DNA of 57,262 nt from Acidisphaera sp. L21 (GTDB lineage: Bacteria; Pseudomonadota; Alphaproteobacteria; Acetobacterales; Acetobacteraceae), in contig NZ_LMUY01000065.1 of the NCBI RefSeq assembly GCF_009765685.1, forward strand, positions 1-57,262, in the 5' to 3' direction. Each line of letters opens with the position of its first letter. The stretch's first letter is position 1. Below, in pieces: positions 43,468 to 51,852 of the stretch. Position numbers and translations under genes: made by a program. Below the pieces are notes generated by a model, which was given only the letters and a program-made list of their open reading frames with translations, searched no databases and had not been told where the DNA came from.

Positions 43468-44178
43468 ATGCGTCGTCGAAGCCTGCTTGCCGCTAGCGTC
43501 GCACTCGCCTCCGGGGTCGCCCGGGCCCAATCTGCGTCCTCCGTCGACGTGTTGCTGGTGTTGGCGGTCGACGTCTCCCGCTCGGTGACGGATGAGGAGG
43601 CTGTGTTGCAGCGGGACGGCTATCGCGGCGCCATCACCGACCCAACGGTGCTGGCCGCGATTGCCGGTGGACCGCTGGCGGCCATTGCCATCGCCTATGT
43701 CGAATGGGCGAGTTACAATTTCCAGGATCTGGTGATCCCCTGGACCCGCATTGCCAACGCGTCGGATGCGAAGGCCTGGGCCGATCGCTTGGCCGAATCC
43801 CCGCGCCAAAGTGTCACCTGGACCAGCATTTCCGGCGCGCTGCAATTCGCCGGCAAGCTGCTGGCATCCGCCCCGTTCGAGGGCAGCCGCCACGTGATCG
43901 ACGTCTCCGGCGACGGCGCCAACAACAACGGCCCGCCGGCAGAGGATGAGCGGGACAAGCTGGTGGCCGCGGGGGTGACGATCAACGGGTTGCCCATCAT
44001 CAACCGGCATCCCCGGTTTTCCCGGCTGGAACTCGACGTCGACAAGTATTACCAGGCATCGGTCATCGGCGGCCCGGGCGCGTTCCTCATCGTGGCGGAC
44101 GATTTCTCGGCGTTCGAAACTGCGATCAAGCGCAAGCTCATCCAGGAGATCGCCGGGACCGTGCCGCCGGCGGGGTAA
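43468..44178 (+). CDS. DUF1194 protein, secreted von Willebrand A-like domain
   Basis: A 236-residue protein with a signal peptide (RRRSLLAASVALASGVARAQ, about 1-21). The rest is the DUF1194 domain, related to von Willebrand factor A: VLAVDVSRSVTDEEAVLQRDGYRGAI has the metal-binding DxSxS, SVTWTSISGALQFAG the second site, and DVSGDGANNNG the third. Function is unknown. A strong ribosome site CGGAGGTGAC precedes the ATG. It is on the same strand as, and 26 bases after, the aldo/keto reductase. Confidence 0.88.
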   Translation: MRRRSLLAASVALASGVARAQSASSVDVLLVLAVDVSRSVTDEEAVLQRDGYRGAITDPTVLAAIAGGPLAAIAIAYVEWASYNFQDLVIPWTRIANASDAKAWADRLAESPRQSVTWTSISGALQFAGKLLASAPFEGSRHVIDVSGDGANNNGPPAEDERDKLVAAGVTINGLPIINRHPRFSRLELDVDKYYQASVIGGPGAFLIVADDFSAFETAIKRKLIQEIAGTVPPAG

Positions 44179-44188
44179 CGACCCCAAT

Positions 44189-45694
44189 TCACCCCCGACG
44201 ATCCTCCCTCACGTGTATGACGATGCCACCCTCATCGACCAGACGCTTCCATCCGGGCATGTCGTCCATGATGGCAACGACAGGATGACCCGACGGGAAG
44301 ATGGTCCACGTGATACCGAACTCGGCAATGGTCTGCTTCAGCAACGGAACGTCCAGAGAAACGAGCCGGCGGTAGCGCCCGAGAAACGCATCTCCGTAAA
44401 GATCTGCACGGCTGTCGATAAACGGCCGCACGCCATTGAAGATCAACTGTCCACCCAGCCCATAATCATTCAAGACCGGCTGCGCGCTCAACGATGGTGG
44501 GACAGCGCCAATCGATGCGGCAAAGCTCGCGCCAGTGACCGCCGGGCTGAGCGGGGTAGCGAAGCGCAACATCATCGCCGCAATGCCGGCCATCGCCGCA
44601 CCACCCAACGGCCATCGCCAAGCCGTGCCCAGCCGCCCCGCACATCCTCGTGCCAGACTCGCCCCCACGGGTTCGGCCAGGATCAGCGCCCCGACGATGC
44701 CGAGCAATTGCCCGTTTCGGGCATGTGTCAGCGCGCCATACGTCAAGCCCAGGAACATTAATGACCGGATCGGCGGCAGGGTCAGCTTGCCCGTAAAGCC
44801 GAGCGCCAGCGCCCCCAGAATGACAATTTCCAGCGGCTGGAAATGCGAGAAATCCACCGGCTGCCACTCCCCGATCCACGCCAGGCTGCTCATCCCGACC
44901 AGATGGATCGGGAACAGCACGCCCGCCAGAAACTCGGGGTTGAGCAGCGCCGCCACCCAGGCGGTAAGTGTGAAACCCGCCCAGCCGATCAACACCCGGA
45001 CACGCCGGGCGCCGGGGTCCAGCAAGGCCTCGACCATGAAGAAACCCGGCAATACAAGGCCCAGCATGAAGCTGCCATGCAGGTTGACCCACAGCACCAT
45101 CACCGGCAGCAACAGCAAAGACGGCGCAGTCCGGCGGGCCCGTGCGCCGACCAGTCCGCTGCACCAGATGGCGAGGCACGGCCACGCCAGCAAATGCGGC
45201 CGTGCCAGCATGGAAGGCGCGGCCAGGGCCAGTGCAACCACCATGAACGTCACGGCATACAGATCCGGCAGAAACTGACGCAGCCGCCGCAACAGGATCG
45301 CTGCCGTCAGGCCCGCCGAGCCCGCCGCCAGAACCATGACCGCCTGCATCCCACCGATGCGAAACGCGCCCGCCAGAACGGTTTCTGCCAGCCATTCATG
45401 CGGAAACCAGTGACGATCACCCGCCGTGAACGAGAACGGGTCCGTCGTCGGGATCGCATGATGATCCAGTATCCACGCACCCGTGCTGATCTGCCACAGC
45501 GTGTCGCCATCATTCAGGATCTGCGGCAGCCACATCACCAGGATAAACACGACGAATCCGGCTATGACAGAGGCAGCGTCGACCGCCTCGCCACGCGAAC
45601 GAGAAGTCTGCACCGACCTAGAAAGAAAAGCAGTCGATGCAAACATGACGTTGAGGACATCCGCAGCGGGCCATCGCTGGGCGAGCTTTGCCAC
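44189..45694 (-). CDS. Polytopic membrane protein, possible GT-C-type glycosyltransferase
   Basis: A 501-residue protein with about ten hydrophobic segments and a soluble C-terminal tail (about 410-501). The first loop contains LNDGDTLWQISTGAWILDHH followed by PTTDPFSFTAGDRHWFPHEWLAE, reminiscent of the acidic loop of GT-C membrane transferases that use polyprenyl-linked sugars. I do not recognise a named family. The GTG at 45694 is the longest start; an ATG at 45646 is possible. It is convergent with the DUF1194 gene. Confidence 0.7.
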   Translation of the reverse strand: MAKLAQRWPAADVLNVMFASTAFLSRSVQTSRSRGEAVDAASVIAGFVVFILVMWLPQILNDGDTLWQISTGAWILDHHAIPTTDPFSFTAGDRHWFPHEWLAETVLAGAFRIGGMQAVMVLAAGSAGLTAAILLRRLRQFLPDLYAVTFMVVALALAAPSMLARPHLLAWPCLAIWCSGLVGARARRTAPSLLLLPVMVLWVNLHGSFMLGLVLPGFFMVEALLDPGARRVRVLIGWAGFTLTAWVAALLNPEFLAGVLFPIHLVGMSSLAWIGEWQPVDFSHFQPLEIVILGALALGFTGKLTLPPIRSLMFLGLTYGALTHARNGQLLGIVGALILAEPVGASLARGCAGRLGTAWRWPLGGAAMAGIAAMMLRFATPLSPAVTGASFAASIGAVPPSLSAQPVLNDYGLGGQLIFNGVRPFIDSRADLYGDAFLGRYRRLVSLDVPLLKQTIAEFGITWTIFPSGHPVVAIMDDMPGWKRLVDEGGIVIHVREDRRG

Positions 45695-45732
45695 AGAGGT
45701 GCTTAAGAATGCCTAATGCGGCTCACCAACCC

Positions 45733-47235
45733 TCAGCCCGGCGCCAGCGTGACATTCTGCAGCCGGATCAACCCATCCGGCACCTGCACGAAGCCCGTCA
45801 CCGCCTTGCGCATCCCCACCACGTTCTTCGGCGTCCACAAATAGATCAGCGGCAAATCCTTCCGCTCCAACTCGACCACCTTTCGGTAGATCGCCTTGCG
45901 CGCCGCCTGGTCGGGCGTCAGCCGGGCTTGGTCCAACAAATCATCCATCGCCTTGCTGTCGTAATGGCCGTAATTGAACGTGCCCGTGGTGTGCAGGAAC
46001 GGCCACAGATTGCCATCCGGGTCGATCCGGCCGGACCATGCGATGTTGTAGGCATTGAAGTCGCCGCGATACCCGGCCTGCAACGACGACGCGAACTCCA
46101 GCGATTGCAGCTTTACGTCGAACCCGGCCTCCTGCGCCATCGACTGAATCACCTCGTCGATCTGCTGCAGGTCGGGATTGTTCGGCGCCATCAGCGTGAC
46201 CGGGACGGGCAGGGGCACCCCGGCCTGCTTCAGCAACGCCTTCGCCTTCTCCACATCGCGCGCCGGGGGCTGCATATCGGCGAAATAATACGGCGAGGAT
46301 GGCGGGTTGGCCTGCACCGTCGGGGTGAACAACCCATCGTACACCACGTCGATCATCGCCTTGCGATCGATCGCCAGTTCGAACGCCTGCCGCACCAGCG
46401 CATTCTGCCCGATCGTCGTGTTGGACGCCGGGCTGTTGCCGGTGTTGATGGTGATGCCCTGGTAGGTGAGCGCATCGCCGATCGAAACCTTCAGCTTCGG
46501 GTCCTTGCGCACCGCCGCCACATCGGTTGGCGAGATATACTCCACCAGATCCAGTGCCCCGGCCTGCAGATTGGCCAGCCGCACCGCGCCGTTCGGCTGC
46601 GGCATGTAGATCACCTGGTCGAAGTGGATCGCGTCCTTGTTCCAGTAATCCGGAAACCGCTTCAGCACGATGCGGTCCTGCGCGATCCGGCTGTCGAACA
46701 TGAATGGCCCGGCGCAAACCGGATGCAGGCCGAATTTGTCGCCCGCTTCCTCCGCCGCTTTCGGGGCGATCATGATCCCGGCCCGGTCGGTCAACTGCGC
46801 CAGCAGCGCTGCGGAGGGCGCCTTCAGCACCAACTCCACCGTCAGTGGGTCCCGCACATTGATGGCCTGGATCGCATTGATCTCACCGGCGCGCATGCTG
46901 CCCTTGATGGTCAGGTCGCGGGTGAGTTTGTATTTCACCGCATCCGCATCGAATTTCTCGCCGTCATGGAAAGTGACGCCGCTGCGCAGATGCAGGATCA
47001 GATGCGTCGGGTCGGCCCATTCGTAGCCGGTGGCGAGCTGCGGGACGATGTTCAAATTGGCATCGATGTCGAACAACTTGTCGCACATCGCGGCATATAC
47101 GATGCGACCCACGTAGGAGGAGCCGAGCGTCGGGTCCAGAATGTCCGGATCCTCCCGCAGACCGATCCGCAGGGTTTGGGCGCTGGCGGCGTGCGCTGCC
47201 GTCAGGGCCAGCAGCAAGGCAAAAAGGCGGATCAT
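45733..47235 (-). CDS. Peptide-type ABC transporter substrate-binding protein without permeases
   Basis: A 500-residue family-5 binding protein. Signal peptide IRLFALLLALTAAHAASAQ (about 1-19). Markers are LREDPDILDPTLGSSYVGRIVYAAMCDKLFD and LHLRSGVTFHDGEKFDADAVKYKL, and a C-terminal IYLWTPKNVVGMRKAVTGF. It has no permease or ATPase genes beside it, so it must use transporter subunits coded elsewhere. The ATG overlaps the DUF1028 stop (ATGA), so the two are one unit. Confidence 0.92.
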   Translation of the reverse strand: MIRLFALLLALTAAHAASAQTLRIGLREDPDILDPTLGSSYVGRIVYAAMCDKLFDIDANLNIVPQLATGYEWADPTHLILHLRSGVTFHDGEKFDADAVKYKLTRDLTIKGSMRAGEINAIQAINVRDPLTVELVLKAPSAALLAQLTDRAGIMIAPKAAEEAGDKFGLHPVCAGPFMFDSRIAQDRIVLKRFPDYWNKDAIHFDQVIYMPQPNGAVRLANLQAGALDLVEYISPTDVAAVRKDPKLKVSIGDALTYQGITINTGNSPASNTTIGQNALVRQAFELAIDRKAMIDVVYDGLFTPTVQANPPSSPYYFADMQPPARDVEKAKALLKQAGVPLPVPVTLMAPNNPDLQQIDEVIQSMAQEAGFDVKLQSLEFASSLQAGYRGDFNAYNIAWSGRIDPDGNLWPFLHTTGTFNYGHYDSKAMDDLLDQARLTPDQAARKAIYRKVVELERKDLPLIYLWTPKNVVGMRKAVTGFVQVPDGLIRLQNVTLAPG

Positions 47236-47936
47236 CGGGAGAGTCCTTCGGCGTCGCAGGCGGCGTTGATGATGGCGCGATCGTAAGTGCCATAACGGCT
47301 GTCCCGCCCGGCCAGGAACCGGCGGAACACGGCGAAGCGTTCCAGGCTGGCACGATGCAGCCGGCGCAGTTCGGCCAACGGGTCGGGGTGGTCGTCGGCT
47401 CGAATGTCCAGATCGGGGTAGGGATCATTGGTGCAGATCTTCAGCCCAGCGGATTGCTTGCCGCGCTTGTCGCCACCGGCTGCTTCCCCCGCCTCCATTG
47501 CCGTCATCAGCCGTTCCGCCATCGATCCGCTGGCCGCCAAATAGGCGTCCATCGTCGCCTCCACCACCTGTGGCCCCGCCAGCATGTTGCCGGCGACCGA
47601 GACATCCTGCCCACACACATGCCCCGCCCAGGTGACGCAATCCGGTCCGCTGTGCTGGGCGATGCGGCCCTTGGCGTCCAGGATGTGGAACTGGCGCTGC
47701 GGCCCCCCGGGGTCGGGCACCACCAGGTCGCCCAGGATCACCGCCGGGTCGCCGCCGGCGCGCAAACGCGGCATGGCGTCCACCGCGTACATCGGGTTCA
47801 CCATCGCCTGCGTCGCCAGCGCGCCGACTTGGCCCTCCACGTGGATGCACATCGCCCCCACGGCAAAGAATTTGGACGCGACGGCAGCGCCCAGGGCGCC
47901 CGTGTCGGCGTCCCGTACCAAAATCGACCAGGTCAT
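47232..47936 (-). CDS. DUF1028 family protein (Ntn-hydrolase-like)
   Basis: A 234-residue protein of the DUF1028 family: it starts MTWSILVRDADTGALGAAVASKFFAVGAMCIHV, and has GALATQAMVNPMY, SVAGNMLAGPQVV and a C-terminal NDPYPDLDIRADDHPDPLAELRRL. The family adopts an Ntn-hydrolase-like fold, and often neighbours peptide transporters and peptidases, but its activity is unproven. The ATG at 47936 is chosen because the family starts here; 89 further open codons upstream run into the divergent gene. It is coupled to the downstream binding protein. Confidence 0.9.
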   Translation of the reverse strand: MTWSILVRDADTGALGAAVASKFFAVGAMCIHVEGQVGALATQAMVNPMYAVDAMPRLRAGGDPAVILGDLVVPDPGGPQRQFHILDAKGRIAQHSGPDCVTWAGHVCGQDVSVAGNMLAGPQVVEATMDAYLAASGSMAERLMTAMEAGEAAGGDKRGKQSAGLKICTNDPYPDLDIRADDHPDPLAELRRLHRASLERFAVFRRFLAGRDSRYGTYDRAIINAACDAEGLSR

Positions 47937-48060
47937 TTGGGTCGTCCCCCCAGCAGCATTTGTTCGAACCAGTCCCGCCGCTCGTGCAATCGCAATGCCA
48001 GTCTTGTCGCAACGGGCCGGGCGGCCCACGGTGCGATCTTTGGGCGGGAGGTGCAACAGC

Positions 48061-49392
48061 ATGGCGACGACACGGCAGATGAAGTTGACGGCATTCTGCC
48101 ACCCGCCGGGCCACTGGCGCATGCCCGGCGCCCGCCCAACCGACATGGGGTTCGAAGACAACGTCCACCTGGCGCAGACCGCCGAGCGCGGCAAGTTCGA
48201 CATGCTGTTCTACCAGGACAGCGCCGCCGTCGCCCCCGTATTCTACCTGTCCGGCGGCAACGCCGAAACGCTCGCCGAATCCGCCCGCTGCGTGCGTCTG
48301 GAACCGCTGACCATGCTGGCGGCATTGGCAACCGTCACCAAGCACATCGGCCTGGTCGCCACCGCCACCACCACCTACAACGATCCGTTCAGCATCGCGC
48401 GAAAATTCGCCACGATCGACCACATCAGCAAGGGCCGCGCCGGGTGGAACCTGGTGACCTCGCAGAACGTGGACGAGGCACAGAACTTCAGCCGCGACAG
48501 CCATCTGGACCACGCCCTGCGCTACCAGCGCGCCCAGGAATTCTACGATGTCGTCACCGGCCTCTGGGATAGCTGGGACGACGACGCCGTCATCCGCGAC
48601 CGCGAGACCGGCCGCTACATCGACCCGGCGGGCCTGCACGTGCTCAACCACAAGGGCGACCATTTCTCCGTCCGCGGCCCGCTGAACGTCGCCCGCCCCC
48701 CGCAGGGCTACCCGATCATCGCCCAGGCCGGCTCCTCCGACCCAGGGCGCGAACTGGCCGCCCGCACGGCGGACGTCGTGTTCACCGCCCAGGTCGACAT
48801 CGGCGAGGCACGTTCGTTCTACGCCGACGTAAAGGGCCGCATGGCGAAATACGGCCGCGCGCCGGACGATCTGAAGATCATGCCCGGCATCCGCTTCGTG
48901 CTGGGGCAAACGGAATCCGAGGCGAAGGAGCGCTACGAGATGATGGTCTCCTCCGCCTCCGACGATGGCGCGCTCGCCAGCATCCAACGCCTGGCCGGCG
49001 ATCTGGACCTCAAGCAATTCCCGCTGGACGGCCCGCTGCCCGACCTGCCCCCCAGCAACGCCGCCAAGGCGCGCCAGGTGATGATGATCGAGCTGGCCCG
49101 GCGCGAAAACCTCAGCATCCGCAAACTCGCCCGCCGCTTTGCCTTCAGCCTCGGCCACATGGTCTATGTCGGCACCGCCAAGGGCCTGGCGGACCAGATG
49201 GAGGAATGGTTCACCGCCGGCGTCTGCGACGGCTTCACCATGCTCTCCCCCTACTTCCCCATCCCGCTGGAACTGTTCGTCGACACCGTCGTGCCGGAAC
49301 TGCAGCGCCGCGGCCTGTTCCGCACCGAATACGAAGGCACGACCTTGCGCGAGAACCTCGGCGTGCCGTTCCGGTCGAGCCGTTACACATGA
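48061..49392 (+). CDS. LLM-class flavin-dependent monooxygenase (NtaA/SnaA/DszA family)
   Basis: A 443-residue luciferase-like monooxygenase that uses reduced FMN from a partner. Family markers are QTAERGKFDMLFYQDS, LATVTKHIGLVATATTTYNDPFSIARKFATIDHISKGRAGWNLVTS, and PQGYPIIAQAGSSDPGRELAARTADVVFTAQ. Known members oxidise nitrilotriacetate, EDTA, dibenzothiophene sulfone and similar compounds. ATG at 48061 has GGGAGG ten bases upstream. It is divergent from the DUF1028 gene and coupled by ATGA to a flavoprotein reductase-like gene that could supply electrons. Confidence 0.92.
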   Translation: MATTRQMKLTAFCHPPGHWRMPGARPTDMGFEDNVHLAQTAERGKFDMLFYQDSAAVAPVFYLSGGNAETLAESARCVRLEPLTMLAALATVTKHIGLVATATTTYNDPFSIARKFATIDHISKGRAGWNLVTSQNVDEAQNFSRDSHLDHALRYQRAQEFYDVVTGLWDSWDDDAVIRDRETGRYIDPAGLHVLNHKGDHFSVRGPLNVARPPQGYPIIAQAGSSDPGRELAARTADVVFTAQVDIGEARSFYADVKGRMAKYGRAPDDLKIMPGIRFVLGQTESEAKERYEMMVSSASDDGALASIQRLAGDLDLKQFPLDGPLPDLPPSNAAKARQVMMIELARRENLSIRKLARRFAFSLGHMVYVGTAKGLADQMEEWFTAGVCDGFTMLSPYFPIPLELFVDTVVPELQRRGLFRTEYEGTTLRENLGVPFRSSRYT

Positions 49393-51038
49393 GCATCGCC
49401 GACACCCGTCGCGCACAGATTTTCCCGGTGCTGACGGCGTCACAGCGCCAGGCGGCCTTGCGCTTCGCCAGCGGCCCGGTGGCGCAATGCCAGCCGGGCC
49501 AGGTGCTGTACGGCTACGGCGCCAAATCCGCCCCGGCATTCCTGGTGCTAGCGGGCGCAGTGGACATTCTCACGCGGGACGGTATGGGCCGCGAAACCCA
49601 TATCGTTTCGCTCGAAACCGGCCAATTCTCCGGCGAGGTCGCCCAACTCGCCGGCCGCCCGACCCTGGTCGAAGGCCGCGCCGGGCCGGAAGGCTGCGAA
49701 GTCGCGCCCTTCGATGCCGTGCATCTGCGCGCCCTGGTAATCGGCTCGGCCGAGATTGGCGAGACGGTGATGCGCGCCTTCATCCTGCGCCGCGCCGCGT
49801 ACATCCTCGAGGGCGTCGCCGGCTCGCTGCTGGTCGGCACCGCGGCAGACCCGTGGCTGGTGCGCCTGCAGGGCTTCCTCCGCCGCAACGGCTATCCCCA
49901 CACCGTGCTCGACCCGGCAATCGACCCAGATGCCGCCTCCATCGTGGACCGGTTCGCGCTGCATGCGCCGGATCTGCCGATCGCCCTGTGCCCCGACGGC
50001 ACCCTGCTGAAGCGCCCGACCGACGGCCAAATCGCCCTGGCGCTGGGCATCACCCCGGCATTGCGGCCCGAGCAAGTGTACGACGTGGCCGTGGTGGGCG
50101 CCGGGCCAGCCGGGTTGGCAACGGCGGTCTACGCAGCGTCGGAAGGCCTGTCGACCATCGTGCTCGACTCGCACGCATTCGGCGGCCAGGCCGGCGCGTC
50201 CTCGCGGATCGAGAATTACTTCGGCTTCCCCACCGGCATCTCCGGCGTGGCGCTCACGGCGCGCGCCTTCACCCAGGCGCAGAAATTCGGCGCCGAGATC
50301 GCCATCCCACTGGAGGTCGCGCGGCTGGATTGCGGCAATGGCGGCCTGCGCGTCGTCTTGACGGACGAGCGAACCGTGCAGGCCCGCACCATGGTCATCG
50401 CGTCCGGCGTGCGCTACCGCCGGCCGAACATTCCGAAGCTGGCCGAATTCGAAGGCGCCGGAATCGCCTATTGGGCGTCCCCGGTGGAGGCCAAATTGTG
50501 CGAGGGCGAGGAAGTGGCGCTTGTCGGCGGCGGCAACTCCGCCGGCCGGGCCGTGGTGTTCCTCGCGTCCAAGGTGAAGCAATTGCACCTGGTCGTGCGC
50601 GGCACCGGACTGGAGGCGTCGATGTCGCAATACCTGATCGAGCGTATCGCCGCGCTGCCGAATGTTGAAGTGCATACCCGAACCGAAGTCGTGGCGCTGG
50701 ACGGCGAGCCGGACGTGTCACTATCCAGCGTGACCTTCCGCAACCGCGACACCGGCAAGACCAAGCTCGTGGCATTGCGCCATCTGTTCCTGTTCATCGG
50801 CGCAGACCCAAACACCGAATGGTTGGAAAGCTGCCCCATCAACGTCGACGAAAAGGGTTTCGTCATCACCGGCGACCAATCGGCCGGTACGTGCCTGCCA
50901 CTGGAAACCAGCGTGCCCGGCGTATTCGCGATCGGCGACGTACGCTGCGGCTCGACCAAGCGGGTGGCGGCCGCGGTGGGTGAGGGGGCGGCCGTCGTGG
51001 CGCAGTTGCACGCGACCTTGGCGAAGGCAAAACCTTAG
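49389..51038 (+). CDS. Thioredoxin-reductase-like flavoprotein with N-terminal cyclic-nucleotide-binding-type domain, CxxC lost
   Basis: A 549-residue protein with three parts. Residues about 1-145 resemble a cyclic-nucleotide-binding domain (VLAGAVDIL, SGEVAQLAGRPTLVEGRA), about 150-225 a glutaredoxin-like region (AADPWLVRLQGFLRRNGYPHTVLD), and about 235-549 a thioredoxin-reductase-type FAD/NADPH fold (VVGAGPAGLATAVYAASEG, VGGGNSAGRAVVFLASK, FAIGDVRCGSTKRVAAAVGEGA). Where thioredoxin reductase has CAxC it has YWASPVEAKLC, so the dithiol is gone. It probably passes electrons to something other than thioredoxin. It is translationally coupled to the LLM monooxygenase and its last base begins a repeat element. 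Confidence 0.9.
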   Translation: MSIADTRRAQIFPVLTASQRQAALRFASGPVAQCQPGQVLYGYGAKSAPAFLVLAGAVDILTRDGMGRETHIVSLETGQFSGEVAQLAGRPTLVEGRAGPEGCEVAPFDAVHLRALVIGSAEIGETVMRAFILRRAAYILEGVAGSLLVGTAADPWLVRLQGFLRRNGYPHTVLDPAIDPDAASIVDRFALHAPDLPIALCPDGTLLKRPTDGQIALALGITPALRPEQVYDVAVVGAGPAGLATAVYAASEGLSTIVLDSHAFGGQAGASSRIENYFGFPTGISGVALTARAFTQAQKFGAEIAIPLEVARLDCGNGGLRVVLTDERTVQARTMVIASGVRYRRPNIPKLAEFEGAGIAYWASPVEAKLCEGEEVALVGGGNSAGRAVVFLASKVKQLHLVVRGTGLEASMSQYLIERIAALPNVEVHTRTEVVALDGEPDVSLSSVTFRNRDTGKTKLVALRHLFLFIGADPNTEWLESCPINVDEKGFVITGDQSAGTCLPLETSVPGVFAIGDVRCGSTKRVAAAVGEGAAVVAQLHATLAKAKP

Positions 51039-51080
51039 CAGGGCGCTGCCCTGCACCCGGAAGGGGACAGTCGTCCCCTT
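51038..51080 (+). repeat. Two-stem repeat element, copy 1
   Basis: Stem 1 has arms GCAGGGC (51038-51044) and GCCCTGC (51048-51054) with loop GCT. Stem 2 has arms AAGGGGAC (51061-51068) and GTCCCCTT (51073-51080) with loop AGTC. The same layout occurs inverted at 51795-51838 with compensating base changes, which points to a conserved structured dispersed repeat. It may also stop transcription of the gene at 49389. Confidence 0.7.
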
Positions 51081-51087
51081 CACCCCT

Positions 51088-51744
51088 TTATCCTGAGGGA
51101 TCCAGGGGGGTGCGGGGCGAGTGGAAGGCCATCGGAGGAACAGCCCTGCTCGATGGCGTCGACGCCAGCACGGGTGCCGGATCCAACCCAAGATCCCGGC
51201 AAATCTCCCGAATGATCTCCTCTGCCGGCCGCCGCCCGATATCCTCGATCGTGTCCAGCGCATCCAACCGTTCGCGCAACGCCCCGGTCAGCCGTTCGGC
51301 GTCCCCGGCATCCGCGCTGCGCCCGATCGCGTGGCTCACCGCGCGCACGATCTGCCGCCGCGCCATGGCCTGCTGGTCGTCCATGCGCACCGGCCGCGCC
51401 CAGCCCCGATCCAGCCGCTCGGCCAACAGCACCGTCCGGCGGATCGCACGCGAAACCTGGTTGAACGCGGCGGCCACGATCTCGATCCGCGGTGCGACGG
51501 TGCGCCGGGCTTCCGCGGCGGCGCTCGCCGCCTGATCCGCCGCAATCGCCTCTGCCAGCGACGTCGCGATGGGCAACTCGCCCGCCACGACGATCGCTGC
51601 ATCAGCCAGCGCTGTCTCCGCCTCAGCCGCCCGCCCGACCATCCGGGCAACGCTCATCCCAATCTGCACGAGTTCCGCCAAAGCCTCCCGAAAGAGCGCG
51701 GGTGCCTGGGCGATGTCATCGTGCTGAATGGGGCGCGTCTGCAT
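51088..51744 (-). CDS. Protein of unknown function, helix-rich
   Basis: A 218-residue protein starting MQTRPIQHDDIAQAPALFREAL. It is Ala/Arg-rich and almost wholly helical: AETALADAAIVVAGELPIATSLAEAIAADQAASAAAEARRTV, then RRQIVRAVSHAIGRSADAGDAERL, ending in a disordered Pro/Ser tail. There is no signal peptide or membrane span. I do not recognise a family. It sits alone between inverted copies of a two-stem repeat (51038-51080 and 51795-51838), and could have been carried in with them. The ATG at 51744 is favoured over the ORF start 13 codons earlier. Confidence 0.55.
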   Translation of the reverse strand: MQTRPIQHDDIAQAPALFREALAELVQIGMSVARMVGRAAEAETALADAAIVVAGELPIATSLAEAIAADQAASAAAEARRTVAPRIEIVAAAFNQVSRAIRRTVLLAERLDRGWARPVRMDDQQAMARRQIVRAVSHAIGRSADAGDAERLTGALRERLDALDTIEDIGRRPAEEIIREICRDLGLDPAPVLASTPSSRAVPPMAFHSPRTPLDPSG

Positions 51745-51794
51745 GGTCCTTCGCAACAACCACACACGCACCCGCAGTTTCAAGCAAAAGGAGT

Positions 51795-51838
51795 GCAGAG
51801 GACGACTGTCCTCTGCCGGGGTCCGGGGCAGCGCCCCG
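51795..51838 (-). repeat. Two-stem repeat element, copy 2 (inverted)
   Basis: Reading the minus strand it matches copy 1. Stem 1 is CGGGGC-GCT-GCCCCG (51838-51824) and stem 2 is GCAGAGGAC-AGTC-GTCCTCTGC (51816-51795). Loops GCT and AGTC are kept while both stems have paired base changes. With copy 1 it brackets the unknown gene. Confidence 0.7.
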
Positions 51839-51852
51839 CCTTAGGTCCTCCC

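Noticed and set aside
45688-47286. 532-codon open frame on the plus strand
   Set aside because: Antisense to the peptide-binding protein; Arg/His/Gln-rich with no recognisable fold.
49389-51038. Ordinary thioredoxin reductase
   Set aside because: The redox-active cysteine pair is missing and an extra N-terminal domain is fused.
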